Shown: positions 51,921 to 60,586 of the stretch, piece after piece
Numbering within the stretch: the stretch's first letter is position 1
How the letters are laid out: each line of letters starts with the position of its first letter
From: an uncultured Pontibacter sp.
GTDB lineage: Bacteria > Bacteroidota > Bacteroidia > Cytophagales > Hymenobacteraceae
Length of the DNA stretch: 64,000 nucleotides
NCBI GenBank assembly: GCA_947499125.1
Contig: CANMMP010000003.1
Span: 601,748 to 665,747 of the forward strand
Direction: 5' to 3'
Position numbers and translations under genes: made by a program
The notes under the pieces: generated by a model
What the model saw: the letters and a program-made list of their open reading frames with translations, nothing else
What the model was told of the DNA's origin: nothing
The model's database searches: none

Positions 51921-52595
51921 TTAGAATTTCACACCAAAATCAAGTGAAACGCCGTTATTTTTAAGGCTGATGTTTTTGTCGCCCAGTTTCTCGCTATAGT
52001 ATTTATTGTCGATATCGGAAAGGCCACGATGATAGGTTAAACCGGCAAAAAGCTTGGTGCTTTCTCCAAACTGGAACTCGGTTCCGCCACCGATCAATAC
52101 ATCCGCCTCAAAAATATTAAAGCGCTTGGCTGTTTTGTTGCCGTCAATTACTTTTTTGTCGTTTACCTTGGCCGCCACCTTTGTATTAAGCGAACCACCT
52201 ACCTGGAAGTATAAAATAGTAGCAGGAGCTATCTCGTTTGTGAAAAGCTTCAGCGAAAGAGGCAGTTCAATGTACTGAATGGCAATATCGTCGGTGCCGT
52301 TTATAGTTGTAGTTGAACCATCGGTATTTTCCTGCGAGTAATTGTAGCTTATTTCGCTGCCTTTGCTGCGATAGATCAGGCCCGTGCTGAAGGCGTAGTT
52401 CTGGGCAAAAAAGTAATCGGCGATAACGCCCACACCCAGGCGCAGGTTGTTGTTTTCTTTCTCGAAGTTATACTTGTCCTCGGCAATAAAGCGGTTGCCT
52501 GTTATGGTTGGTGATACCAGCAGACCGATCTCGACCTGAGCGAATGCGCCGAATCCGAAGCACATAAATAGAGCTAAAAGCGTAAGTTTTTTCAT
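51921..52595 (-). CDS. Outer-membrane beta-barrel (porin-family) protein
   Basis: 224 residues starting MKKLTLLALFMCFGFGAFAQ (signal peptide, cleavage after AFAQ). Alternating aromatic strands follow (VEIGLLVSPTITGNRF, LRLGVGVIADYFF, GLTYHRGLSDID, VSLDFGVKF with a terminal aromatic). This is the OMP_b-brl_2/PorT-like 8-strand barrel type. Starts at 52601 or a distant TTG are possible but weaker. It shares a palindromic promoter with gldB. Confidence 0.85.
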   Translation of the reverse strand: MKKLTLLALFMCFGFGAFAQVEIGLLVSPTITGNRFIAEDKYNFEKENNNLRLGVGVIADYFFAQNYAFSTGLIYRSKGSEISYNYSQENTDGSTTTINGTDDIAIQYIELPLSLKLFTNEIAPATILYFQVGGSLNTKVAAKVNDKKVIDGNKTAKRFNIFEADVLIGGGTEFQFGESTKLFAGLTYHRGLSDIDNKYYSEKLGDKNISLKNNGVSLDFGVKF

Positions 52596-52645
52596 TTGCA
52601 TATGTGTTTGTGATAAACGTGTTACCTTAGTACGAAGGAACCTGC

Positions 52646-52663
52646 TATTTTTGTACAAAAATA
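52646..52663. promoter_or_regulatory. Palindromic divergent promoter of the barrel protein gene and gldB
   Basis: An 18-bp perfect palindrome TATTTTTG-TA-CAAAAATA contains a TAnnTTTG -7 element on each strand. The rightward one (52646-52653) starts gldB with a leader of about 13 bases. The leftward one (52656-52663) serves the barrel gene. The two elements point at each other, so RNA polymerase can probably occupy only one at a time. Confidence 0.6.
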
Positions 52664-52670
52664 AACAGTA

Positions 52671-53663
52671 ATGTCATATAGATTAGTATATATAGCGATA
52701 GTTCTTTTTCTGGCTGGTTGCGGGAGTAATACCTGTGAGCTACCTAAAGAGATCGATCGCATACCAATGGATGTGGAAATTGAGCGCCTGGAGAAAGATT
52801 TCTTCTCTATGGAACAGGAGTCTGAAGTGAGAGATTTTCTGAAAAAGAATCCGCTTTTTGCTGACCAGTTTCTGCAATTAAACGAATATCCGCACGATTC
52901 TATACTTGTAAATGCCTTAGTGGGGCTGGCTACAAACCAATCGCTTGATTCGCTGGCGCAACAGGCTATCCAAACTTTTGAGAACGTAGACCAGGAAGAG
53001 GAGCATCTGGAAACTGCTTTTAAAGTACTGAAGCACCATTACCCGGAATTTACAGCGCCAGAAGTTAAAACATTTGTGTCGGGCCTTAGCCAGGACCTGT
53101 TTGTGAGCGACTCGCTGATGGTTCTTGGTGTAGACTACTTTATCGGAAAGGATGCACTTTACCGCCCTGATACTTATAACTATATACTGCAGCGTTACGA
53201 GCGCCATCACATGGTTCCTGCCGCTTTGCTTTTGCTCTCCAACAGGTATAACAAAGCCGATTTCCTGGACAGGTCTATGCTCTCGGAGATGGTGAATGCC
53301 GGTAAGGCTTACTATTTTGTGCAAACCCTGATGCCCTGCGTACCGGACTCCTCTATAATTGGCTACAGCGGGCAGCAACTGGCTGACGTAACGCATAACG
53401 AAGGCCGCATCTGGGCACATTTTATAGAGAAGAGCCTGCTGTACGAGAAGAACCCAATGCAGGTACAGAAGTATATGGGCGAACGCCCCAGCACTCCTGA
53501 AATAGACAAGAATGCACCAGGCCGCCTGGGTACCTGGGTGGGCTGGCAAATTGTGCGCAAGTATATGGAACGTAACCCCGATGTAACGCTTCCGGAACTG
53601 ATGGCCGATACCGACTTTAAAAAGATTTTTGCCGAATCGAAGTATAAACCAGAGCGACGCTAA
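52671..53663 (+). CDS. gldB: Gliding motility lipoprotein GldB
   Basis: A 330-residue lipoprotein (lipobox LAGC, Cys17) with the GldB family landmarks: IDRIPMDVEIERLEKDFF, YPHDSILVNALVGLATN, YFIGKDALYRPDTYNYILQRY and PGRLGTWVGWQIVRKYMERNP. GldB is required for gliding and type IX secretion function in Flavobacterium. It is separated from gldD/gldE by about 7 kb here. A glycosyltransferase gene follows after 19 bases. Confidence 0.93.
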   Translation: MSYRLVYIAIVLFLAGCGSNTCELPKEIDRIPMDVEIERLEKDFFSMEQESEVRDFLKKNPLFADQFLQLNEYPHDSILVNALVGLATNQSLDSLAQQAIQTFENVDQEEEHLETAFKVLKHHYPEFTAPEVKTFVSGLSQDLFVSDSLMVLGVDYFIGKDALYRPDTYNYILQRYERHHMVPAALLLLSNRYNKADFLDRSMLSEMVNAGKAYYFVQTLMPCVPDSSIIGYSGQQLADVTHNEGRIWAHFIEKSLLYEKNPMQVQKYMGERPSTPEIDKNAPGRLGTWVGWQIVRKYMERNPDVTLPELMADTDFKKIFAESKYKPERR

Positions 53664-53682
53664 GCCTGCGCACCTGCCATAG

Positions 53683-54882
53683 ATGCACCTTACCATACTT
53701 CATCAGCACCACGCCAACCCTGATTGCCCCGCCACCTGCAGGCAATACTCTTTTATGGAAAAGCTTGCAAAGCGGCACCGCATTACGCTGGTAGCTACTA
53801 ATGCCTGGCGTAGCCTGCGCATGCAGCAGAAATATAAGTGGGTACCCGATGGTGTGGAACTGCACGAGTGCAAAGTAGCTTACGCAAATAAAATGGGTGT
53901 TTTGCCAAGACTGTTTTCGTTCCTGGCTTTTGCGGTTTGCTCTTTTGTTAAGCTGATGCGTTTGCCTAAAGCAGATGTGATGTGGGCTGTGTCGGTGCCA
54001 CTGACTGTGCCCTGGGTAGTTGCGCAGGTAGCCCGTTTCAGAAATGTGCCGTGGGTATTCGAAGTGCAGGACCTGTGGCCGAGTTTCCCGGTGGAGATGG
54101 GGGCGGTAAAGTATAAATGGCTGCAAAAAGTGCTGTTTAACATGGAGTTGAAGCTCTACAAAAGCGCCACGCACATCATTACGCTTTCCCCGGACATGAC
54201 GGATTATGTACTAAGCAAAGGCATTGCCCCAGAGAAAGTAACAACTATACTTAACGGCACTGATATTGATAAAGCCGATGCTGTAACCGAAGCTGAAGTA
54301 ACTGCGCTCCGCGACAACTATAAACTGCAGGATAAGAAAGTAGTATTGTATGCCGGCACCTACGGCCGTGCAAACGATATTCCTGCCATTATGGAAGCTG
54401 TTAAACTATTGATAGAAGACGATTCTATCCATTTTATACTGACAGGATCGGGATACTACGAACCACAGTTACAGGCTTTAGCGCAGCAGATACCAAACCT
54501 GACTTTGCTGCCGGCACAACCCCGCGACCATATTTTTAAACTGTTCAAGCTTGCCGACTTATCGTTAGTTACTTTTAACGACCTGCCTGTACTACGCTCA
54601 AACTCCCCGGCCAAATTTTATGATAGCCTGGCGTGTGGCACCCCGGTTATAGTTACCAACCCGGGCTGGACGAAAACTTTTGTAGAAGACCATAGCTGCG
54701 GCTGGTACACACCCGCTGAGAAGCCAGTTATACTTGCCCAAACTATAAAACAAGTTTTAAATAACTCAGCAGCATTACAGCAAGCCGGAAACAACGGCGC
54801 AACTATAGCCAGGCGACTATTCGACAGGCGCATACTTGCAAAAGAGGTGGAAACTATACTTGAGAAGGCTGCTAAACTATAG
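53683..54882 (+). CDS. Family 4 glycosyltransferase
   Basis: A 399-residue GT-B fold enzyme. The N-terminal acceptor domain starts HLTILHQHHANPDCPATCR. The C-terminal donor domain has VVLYAGTYGRANDIPAIMEAVKLL near 218-241, FILTGSGYYEPQL and the nucleotide-sugar motif RSNSPAKFYDSLACGTPVIVTNPGW near 306-330. It probably acts in surface polysaccharide or lipid glycosylation. It lies 19 bases after gldB, so it may be co-transcribed. Confidence 0.88.
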   Translation: MHLTILHQHHANPDCPATCRQYSFMEKLAKRHRITLVATNAWRSLRMQQKYKWVPDGVELHECKVAYANKMGVLPRLFSFLAFAVCSFVKLMRLPKADVMWAVSVPLTVPWVVAQVARFRNVPWVFEVQDLWPSFPVEMGAVKYKWLQKVLFNMELKLYKSATHIITLSPDMTDYVLSKGIAPEKVTTILNGTDIDKADAVTEAEVTALRDNYKLQDKKVVLYAGTYGRANDIPAIMEAVKLLIEDDSIHFILTGSGYYEPQLQALAQQIPNLTLLPAQPRDHIFKLFKLADLSLVTFNDLPVLRSNSPAKFYDSLACGTPVIVTNPGWTKTFVEDHSCGWYTPAEKPVILAQTIKQVLNNSAALQQAGNNGATIARRLFDRRILAKEVETILEKAAKL

Positions 54883-54915
54883 GTTAAGTTCTTGTTGGTA
54901 AGTATAAAGTAGCCT

Positions 54916-55416
54916 TTATTTTCCCAGCATATCCCGGAATGATTCTTTGCCTACTGGCAGCTGTTTCAGGTTATTGATGAGGAGTAAGGCCCTGTCGATG
55001 CGTAACTGGCTGCTTTTAACGCCAGCTATATAGTATAAAATGTAGCGTTGCTTGCCGGGTAGTAGCATATCAAATCGGCGTTTCCCTTCTTCATCCTGGT
55101 TAAAGAGCTCGGTTAACTCTTCGGGTATTTCCATACCAAACTCGCTATCGTCGGGTTCCAGTTTTACCTGTACGTTATCACCATTTTGTAACCCCAGTTG
55201 TTTTAGCCGTTTGTTGTTTATACTTATGTAGCCGCTTCCTCCACCCAATGCCACCAACCCACCCTGAAAAGTAAGCTTATCATTTATAGTACAAAGCACA
55301 CGCACTTTAAACTTACCGCCCAGGTTCTGCACCACTTCAGGCGTAACTTCTATGTAATGCCCGGGCAGGTGCGGTAGTTTATTGATGTGAGTCTTATAAT
55401 TTATAGTTGGGTGCAT
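54916..55416 (-). CDS. DUF1905 / YdeI-OmpD-associated domain protein
   Basis: 166 residues. The N-terminal DUF1905 beta-barrel (GHYIEVTPEVVQNLGGKFKVRVLCTINDKLTFQGGLVALGGGSGYISINN) is followed by a YdeI-type helical tail (LLPGKQRYILYYIAGVKSSQLRIDRALLLINNLKQLP). The family is linked to bacteriocin protection by annotation only; the biochemical role is unknown. It is convergent with the GT4 gene. Confidence 0.85.
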   Translation of the reverse strand: MHPTINYKTHINKLPHLPGHYIEVTPEVVQNLGGKFKVRVLCTINDKLTFQGGLVALGGGSGYISINNKRLKQLGLQNGDNVQVKLEPDDSEFGMEIPEELTELFNQDEEGKRRFDMLLPGKQRYILYYIAGVKSSQLRIDRALLLINNLKQLPVGKESFRDMLGK

Positions 55417-55534
55417 AGCTCATTTATAAGTGATATCGCTTACGCTAAAGAGAGTATAAGAATATAGAATTTCGGCTATGTATCAAAACAAACTTTTGTA
55501 TCTTGAGAATTTATTGGATTATTCTGAATAAGCT

Positions 55535-58369
55535 ATGAAGACAATACTTTCTCCCTTCTTTTTAACGCGTTACATAAAACGTGTCTTACTTCTGTTTATA
55601 GTTGTAACTGCTGTTTTTGTAAGTAGTAACACACAAGCTCAGGGGCAGAAAGGCGAAATAACAGGCAATGTAGTGGACGCCGCTACAAAAGAGGCTTTGC
55701 CTTACGCTACCGTGGCAGTATACACGGCCCACGACACAACCATGGTTACCTTCAGGATGAGCAACGATGAAGGGAAGTTTAAAGTACCAGGCTTACCTAT
55801 AAACCAGCAGTTGCGGGTGGTTATAACCATGGTTGGCCTGAAAGTATACCGAAAGGAATTTTCCCTCACGCCAGAGCAGCCTGTGCATGAACTTGGGCAA
55901 ATAGCCCTGGAAGAATCGGCTAGTATGCTGAGCGAAGTACTGGTGGTGGCCGAAATTCCACCTGTTCTTATAAAAAACGATACGCTCGAATTTAATGCCT
56001 CCTCTTTTAAAACACTGCCTACTGCACTTGTAGAGGATCTCCTGAAAAAGCTGCCAGGTGTAATGGTGGATGCAGCCGGAAATATTACAGTTAATGGCAA
56101 AGCTGTACATAAGATATTGGTTGACGGGAAAGAGTTTTTTGGCAGCGACCCGAAAATAGCCAGCCGTAACCTACCCGCCGATGTGATACAAAAGGTACAG
56201 GTTATGAACGACCCCGAAGTAGTACGCCGCGACCCGGACCTACCGGAAGGCGACATACCGCAGGTGATCAACCTCACTTTTAAGAAAGGCATTAAAAAAG
56301 GAATATTCGGGAAAGTATACGGTGGTGCCGGTACAGACAACAGGTACGAAGGTGGCGGCTTACTTAATGCTTTCCGGGATACGATGCAGATAAGCGTGCT
56401 GGGCTACTCGAACAACCTGAACAAGGCCGGATTTGGAATGGGCGACATGCGAAAAATCGGTGGCTTTGACCGTAGCGGTATGAACAGCATATCGGTATAC
56501 AGCAATGGCGGTTATGCACTTAACGGTGTGTCGTTCGGGGCTATGGGTAGTGGTATACAGCAGTCGTCGGGTGGTGGGGCCAACTTTAACACTGTTACCA
56601 CAAACGGTATTAAACTGAACCTACAGTATTTCTACGGCAGGCTAGACGATGACCTGGATCAGCTTCTGAATACAAGGCAGTTTTTAGAAAACGATACGTT
56701 GGTTGCCCGCAAAAGCAAAGACCGCCATAGCACGAACCATAGCCACAACATCGGGGGTAAACTTGAATGGAAACTGGACTCGCTTACTGACCTGAGCTTT
56801 ACACCAAGTATAAGTTTTGTCCAGCGCACCATAGGTTTAAACGAACTTACCAGAACGCGCTATAATGCCGGGGAGTTACTGAACGAAAGCGACAACAACG
56901 AAAAAACAAATGAAGATAACACAGAATTTTCGGGCAGTTATTCGGTGCACAGGCTGTTCGCTAAGAAGGGGCGGATCTTTAACTTAAATGGTAACTATAC
57001 TTACGGCGTCGCACTTCAGGGGAAGTATAACTCCGCTTTAAACCAGTTTTATGAGCCGGAACCCCAAACCACAGAACTGAACCAGCTCAGGAACGACGAC
57101 CGGAATAGCCTGTTGCTAAACAACTCAGTTTCGTTTACTGAGCCGTTAATAAAAGACCTGAGCACAGTTGTCAGGCTGAATACAGAATACTTTAAGGATG
57201 AGAATACCATTGCCACCTTTTCCCGCGACGAGAAAAGTGGCGCGTATGATCTGCCTGTAGACGCCTTATCGAGCAGCTTCGACCGGAAGGGCTGGCGTAA
57301 TTATATGAATGCCGGCCTGAAATGGAAAGTTGGCGATTTTACTTTACAACCATCCGTCCGTTTTACAAGCCTGAACATTAAGAGTGATTTTGAAGAAGTA
57401 CCACCTATAAAGCAGGAGTACTTCTATATTTTTCCGTCGTTTAATGTCCGCTGGAAAGAGCTAAACATGAGCTATAATGTTTACATGAGAGAACCCCAGG
57501 CGGTGGACCTGTTACCTATAGTTGATAACACGAACCCGCTTTATATCAGATATGGTAATCCGGGACTAAAGCCAACTGTATCGCATACCGTGAGCATGAA
57601 TTATTACAACCACGACATGCAGAAGGCGCTCAACTATAGTTTTTATGTTTATGGAAGAAAGAGCAACGATGCCATTACCCGGAAGCGAACTATAGAAGCG
57701 AATGGCGTGCAGATAAGTCAGCCTGTTAACACAGATGGCAACTGGGATCTTAATGGATCGGCCAGTTTATCAAAAGATTTTAAGTATGAGTCGGGCAGGC
57801 AGTTCTCGGTGGGAGCGTCTTTGTGGGGTGGTTACCATAAAACACTGATCATGCTAAACGGTATCGAGAGCTATAGCAAGCGCTGGGATTTCGGGCCTTC
57901 CATAAATGCTGGCTTTAACCTGAACGATAAAATAGAATTTAACCAGACGTTAAGATTTAATTTTGAAGGCAGCCGCTACGAGAACAAGGTCTTTACCGAC
58001 CAGGATTTTATTACCAGAACTTCCGAAACAGGTGTGGTTATCAGGTTGCCGAAAAAGTTGGTTTGGGAAGCAAACTTTGAAAGCTGGTATAACTCCAATG
58101 CCGTGCCGGGGCTGCAGAATAACTATGGCAGGCTTAACGCAGCCGTTACTTACCTGTTTATGAAGAACGACCGCGCGCAGCTAAAGTTATCGGTATACGA
58201 TCTGCTCGACCAGAACATAAGTGCTTACCGCTCTATTCAGGAAAACATAGTTGAAGACTCGCAGTCGCTGACCTTAACGCGTTATGGCTTGCTAACCTTT
58301 ACCTATAACATCCGCAACTTTGGTGGTAAGGTAGGTAGCACCAGTAACAATTCTCTTTTCAGGTTTTAA
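55535..58369 (+). CDS. Large outer-membrane beta-barrel protein, TonB-dependent receptor type
   Basis: 944 residues. Signal peptide ending near residue 35 (NTQAQ), a carboxypeptidase-regulatory-like domain (about 36-125: GEITGNVVDAATKEALPYATVAVYT), a plug-like domain (about 140-245: LVEDLLKKLPGVMVDAAGNITVNGKAVHKILVDGKEFFG) and a barrel of the OMP_b-brl_3 family to the end, with terminal NSLFRF. Such proteins belong to the TonB receptor superfamily and would use the ExbBD-TonB system at 15-19 kb. No SusD partner is adjacent, so a polysaccharide import role is unlikely. Confidence 0.9.
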   Translation: MKTILSPFFLTRYIKRVLLLFIVVTAVFVSSNTQAQGQKGEITGNVVDAATKEALPYATVAVYTAHDTTMVTFRMSNDEGKFKVPGLPINQQLRVVITMVGLKVYRKEFSLTPEQPVHELGQIALEESASMLSEVLVVAEIPPVLIKNDTLEFNASSFKTLPTALVEDLLKKLPGVMVDAAGNITVNGKAVHKILVDGKEFFGSDPKIASRNLPADVIQKVQVMNDPEVVRRDPDLPEGDIPQVINLTFKKGIKKGIFGKVYGGAGTDNRYEGGGLLNAFRDTMQISVLGYSNNLNKAGFGMGDMRKIGGFDRSGMNSISVYSNGGYALNGVSFGAMGSGIQQSSGGGANFNTVTTNGIKLNLQYFYGRLDDDLDQLLNTRQFLENDTLVARKSKDRHSTNHSHNIGGKLEWKLDSLTDLSFTPSISFVQRTIGLNELTRTRYNAGELLNESDNNEKTNEDNTEFSGSYSVHRLFAKKGRIFNLNGNYTYGVALQGKYNSALNQFYEPEPQTTELNQLRNDDRNSLLLNNSVSFTEPLIKDLSTVVRLNTEYFKDENTIATFSRDEKSGAYDLPVDALSSSFDRKGWRNYMNAGLKWKVGDFTLQPSVRFTSLNIKSDFEEVPPIKQEYFYIFPSFNVRWKELNMSYNVYMREPQAVDLLPIVDNTNPLYIRYGNPGLKPTVSHTVSMNYYNHDMQKALNYSFYVYGRKSNDAITRKRTIEANGVQISQPVNTDGNWDLNGSASLSKDFKYESGRQFSVGASLWGGYHKTLIMLNGIESYSKRWDFGPSINAGFNLNDKIEFNQTLRFNFEGSRYENKVFTDQDFITRTSETGVVIRLPKKLVWEANFESWYNSNAVPGLQNNYGRLNAAVTYLFMKNDRAQLKLSVYDLLDQNISAYRSIQENIVEDSQSLTLTRYGLLTFTYNIRNFGGKVGSTSNNSLFRF

Positions 58370-58460
58370 CGAAGTATAACTTTTGGTGCAAGCTGATTAG
58401 GAGTGAGATTTATAGTTTAGACTTGAGGAATAGTGATGGCCTATAGTTTATTTTACGCAG

Positions 58461-58481
58461 GTGCGAGCTTGCAGCTCGTAC
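58461..58481. repeat. REP-like palindrome, copy 1
   Basis: GTGCGAGCT-TGC-AGCTCGTAC: arms match with one mismatch and a 3-nt loop. The reverse complement recurs at 58524-58544. Confidence 0.6.
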
Positions 58482-58523
58482 CTACTTTTTGGATACTTAA
58501 AGTCAATGTTAAACTATAAAAAA

Positions 58524-58544
58524 GTACGAGCTACAAGTTCGCAC
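58524..58544. repeat. REP-like palindrome, copy 2 (inverted)
   Basis: GTACGAGCT-ACA-AGTTCGCAC, matching the reverse complement of copy 1 at 19 of 21 positions and separated from it by 42 bases. Confidence 0.6.
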
Positions 58545-58582
58545 TAGCGGGGGAGTTACTATTACCCGATACAGAGTTAGTA

Positions 58583-58625
58583 AACAACTATAGAATTGGC
58601 TACTCGTTTAAACCAGCCGTTGCTA
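58583..58625 (-). repeat. Possible degenerate terminal attC site of the cassette array
   Basis: Minus-strand order TAGCAAC, GGCT, loop, AGCC, 9-base spacer, GTTGTT. The R boxes pair CAAC/GTTG, but the L boxes pair only 4 bp. Its first box overlaps the stop codon of the last cassette gene. It is much weaker than the other six sites. Confidence 0.3.
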
Positions 58626-59165
58626 TTTTTTATGATTGGTGGTAGATCTAATTTTTATTCTCCCTGTAAATAGAAGTTTAAGATATAACCAGAAAGTCAT
58701 ATCATATTTTTTTATCTCAACAAGCTTGATCTCCTTATATAACTCGTCAAAATTTCTGTAGAATAATCCGTTGATTCTGAATGATGTAGAATTGTTTCGA
58801 TCAATCAAATAGGTTGTGTAATATGATCCATCCGTTCCTACTTCAGATGATTTTACTTTACCTACATAATCTGCGAAATTTAGCGTTCGTCCAAAAGGTG
58901 CTAATAGAGAATACCACTTGAGTTTTTTAGTCTTAGAATCAATCTGGATATATTTAAAGTCCTTCAGGATTTTTACAGTTATAAGTAATGGAACAATTAG
59001 AAAAATTATCAATAAGGAATTTAAAGACAATCCTTTATTGAGAATCTTTTCTATTGCTTTATTCAAGAATATAGATAAACCTATTCCGCAGAGGAGCATC
59101 CATAGAAACCAGAATAAGTATCCTAATTTGAATTTACTAGTTGTCATTTCATTTTGATTTACCAT
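58623..59165 (-). CDS. Cassette gene 1: two-helix membrane protein of unknown function
   Basis: About 180 residues with two hydrophobic segments (GYLFWFLWMLLCGIGLSIFL and NSLLIIFLIVPLLITVKIL) forming a hairpin, then a cytoplasmic or periplasmic domain (YIQIDSKTKKLKWYSLLAPFGRTLNF…). It resembles PH-like small membrane proteins in plan only. ATG 59165 lies inside the R' box of the neighbouring attC; ATG 59147 is an alternative start. Low GC, like the rest of the array. Confidence 0.65.
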   Translation of the reverse strand: MVNQNEMTTSKFKLGYLFWFLWMLLCGIGLSIFLNKAIEKILNKGLSLNSLLIIFLIVPLLITVKILKDFKYIQIDSKTKKLKWYSLLAPFGRTLNFADYVGKVKSSEVGTDGSYYTTYLIDRNNSTSFRINGLFYRNFDELYKEIKLVEIKKYDMTFWLYLKLLFTGRIKIRSTTNHKK

Positions 59166-59227
59166 CAACGTTTAGCACAGGCTGCGAGTGAGGCGTAGCC
59201 GAATATGGAGCCTGTGCCGTGTTGTGG
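59162..59227 (-). repeat. attC-like site A
   Basis: Minus-strand order: CCACAAC (R''), ACG, GCACAGGCT-type L'' (plus 59209-59217), loop with ATTCGGCTACGCCT, L' AGCCTGTGC (59175-59183), TAAAC, GTTGATGG (R'). The 9-bp L arms match perfectly. Confidence 0.75.
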
Positions 59228-59231
59228 TATG

Positions 59232-59612
59232 TTATTTTTTCAATTTGTGTAGTCCATTTATAGGAAGTTTCTTTATCACTCCATCTTCATTCATTGATAG
59301 AGTAATCTCGATTTTGTTATCTGCTGTGAATTCAAGGTAACCGTCTACAAGTTCTATATCTCCACTTTCATTGCTAATGTTAATGTCTTTGTAGTCGTAC
59401 TTATTCTGTCCCGGGTTTTTAAAATTTACTCTGTATAAATCAATTGGTCTATAAAATACATTGCCGCCGTGTCCAAGAATTACTCTCCCGCTAGTTCTGT
59501 GGGAAATTGCAAAGCTTTTATCATCGTTAATAAATGCAATTTCATTTGCTGGAGCACAGCTTGTCAAAGCAAGTATACCAGCTGCTAAAAATACCTGTAC
59601 TCCCTTTTTCAT
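59232..59612 (-). CDS. Cassette gene 2: small lipoprotein
   Basis: 126 residues. The lipoprotein signal MKKGVQVFLAAGILALTSC (Cys19) leads to a beta-rich mature part (HRTSGRVILGHGGNVFYRPIDLYRVNF, YLEFTADNKIEITLSMNEDG). It ends 4 bases before attC site A. No family was recognised. Confidence 0.7.
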   Translation of the reverse strand: MKKGVQVFLAAGILALTSCAPANEIAFINDDKSFAISHRTSGRVILGHGGNVFYRPIDLYRVNFKNPGQNKYDYKDINISNESGDIELVDGYLEFTADNKIEITLSMNEDGVIKKLPINGLHKLKK

Positions 59613-59620
59613 AATTATTA

Positions 59621-59686
59621 ATTAACGGGCTTGGACAGGCAACGGGTGAGGCGTTTGCCGAACATGATGCCTGTGGCTGTGTTAGC
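59621..59686 (-). repeat. attC-like site B
   Basis: Minus-strand order: GCTAAC, spacer, ACAGGCA (plus 59668-59674), loop with TTCGGCAAACGCCTCACCC, TGCCTGT (59635-59641), CCAAGCCC, GTTAAT. The 7-bp L arms match, and the loop is close to that of site A. The ATG of cassette gene 2 follows 8 bases later. Confidence 0.8.
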
Positions 59687-59719
59687 AAATATAATTTTAA
59701 AAGGTATTATGGTTCAAAC

Positions 59720-60535
59720 CTACCACTGTTCATCACGCATGCTCTCTAAGCTATACTTTGCAAAGCGTATCTTCCCAAAATCCTTTTGAGTTAAGTATTT
59801 GGTGCATTCTTCTCCATTATCAAGCATCACAAGAGGCTCTTCTTCATACTCCGTGGTATCCTGTATAAAATTGCCTTCTTCATCTCTTACAGGATAGCCA
59901 TCTTCATCTACTAAATCCCTTCCACCTAAGGTTTCTTGAAAGAAACAGAAGTAATTTAGAAACCAGTCTTTTTCTTTTTTATTGAAGGTGAAATGTGAGG
60001 AAGTATTAGTCACAATAGCATGCCTACCCATACCAGACATATGAGTACTAATTATGAAGCCACCATTTATCGAGTCTGTTTCTATAAAGGCTTCATTAGG
60101 TGGAGAACTGAAAGTTTCATTCTTGGCGTGCAGCTTCAAGGATTTGTCTTTTTGTCGGACATAAAGAAGTACTATGTCTGATTCATACTCTTGTGTTTGT
60201 TCCTTAGGTGTAACTAACATGACACAGTCCGTTAGCCCATCGCCATTTAAATCCTTTAGAAAGTAATCGTGTAGTATATAACCTGATGGAACGTATTGCT
60301 TCAAGGGCTTCAGTTCTTCAAAGTTTGGCTTATTGGCAGGATACCATTCAGTTACATACTCGCTTACGAACATACTATCCTGCTGCTCCTGAGTAAGTGC
60401 AGGAGTATTTGCTTGAGGTATTTCAGAATATGGCTTAGATTCTCCTAATGAACCTTCTGATTCAACTTTGTCTTTCTCGGTACATGCAAAGGAAAGCAGT
60501 AATACTGCTGCGTAACAGATAATGGGTGTTTTCAT
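59720..60535 (-). CDS. Cassette gene 3: lipoprotein, paralogue of gene 4
   Basis: 271 residues starting MKTPIICYAAVLLLSFACTEK (lipobox SFAC). The mature part contains DLNGDGLTDCVMLV, which matches the DxNxDGxxD calcium-binding loop of FG-GAP/VCBS-like domains, and DGYPVRDEEGNFIQDTTEYEEEP. An upstream in-frame start is rejected because gene 4 has the same MKTPIICYA beginning. No function is known. Confidence 0.75.
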   Translation of the reverse strand: MKTPIICYAAVLLLSFACTEKDKVESEGSLGESKPYSEIPQANTPALTQEQQDSMFVSEYVTEWYPANKPNFEELKPLKQYVPSGYILHDYFLKDLNGDGLTDCVMLVTPKEQTQEYESDIVLLYVRQKDKSLKLHAKNETFSSPPNEAFIETDSINGGFIISTHMSGMGRHAIVTNTSSHFTFNKKEKDWFLNYFCFFQETLGGRDLVDEDGYPVRDEEGNFIQDTTEYEEEPLVMLDNGEECTKYLTQKDFGKIRFAKYSLESMRDEQW

Positions 60536-60586
60536 TTCAAATTTCTTAATTTTCAAACATGTTAGTAGAGCCTATATAAGGTTAAC

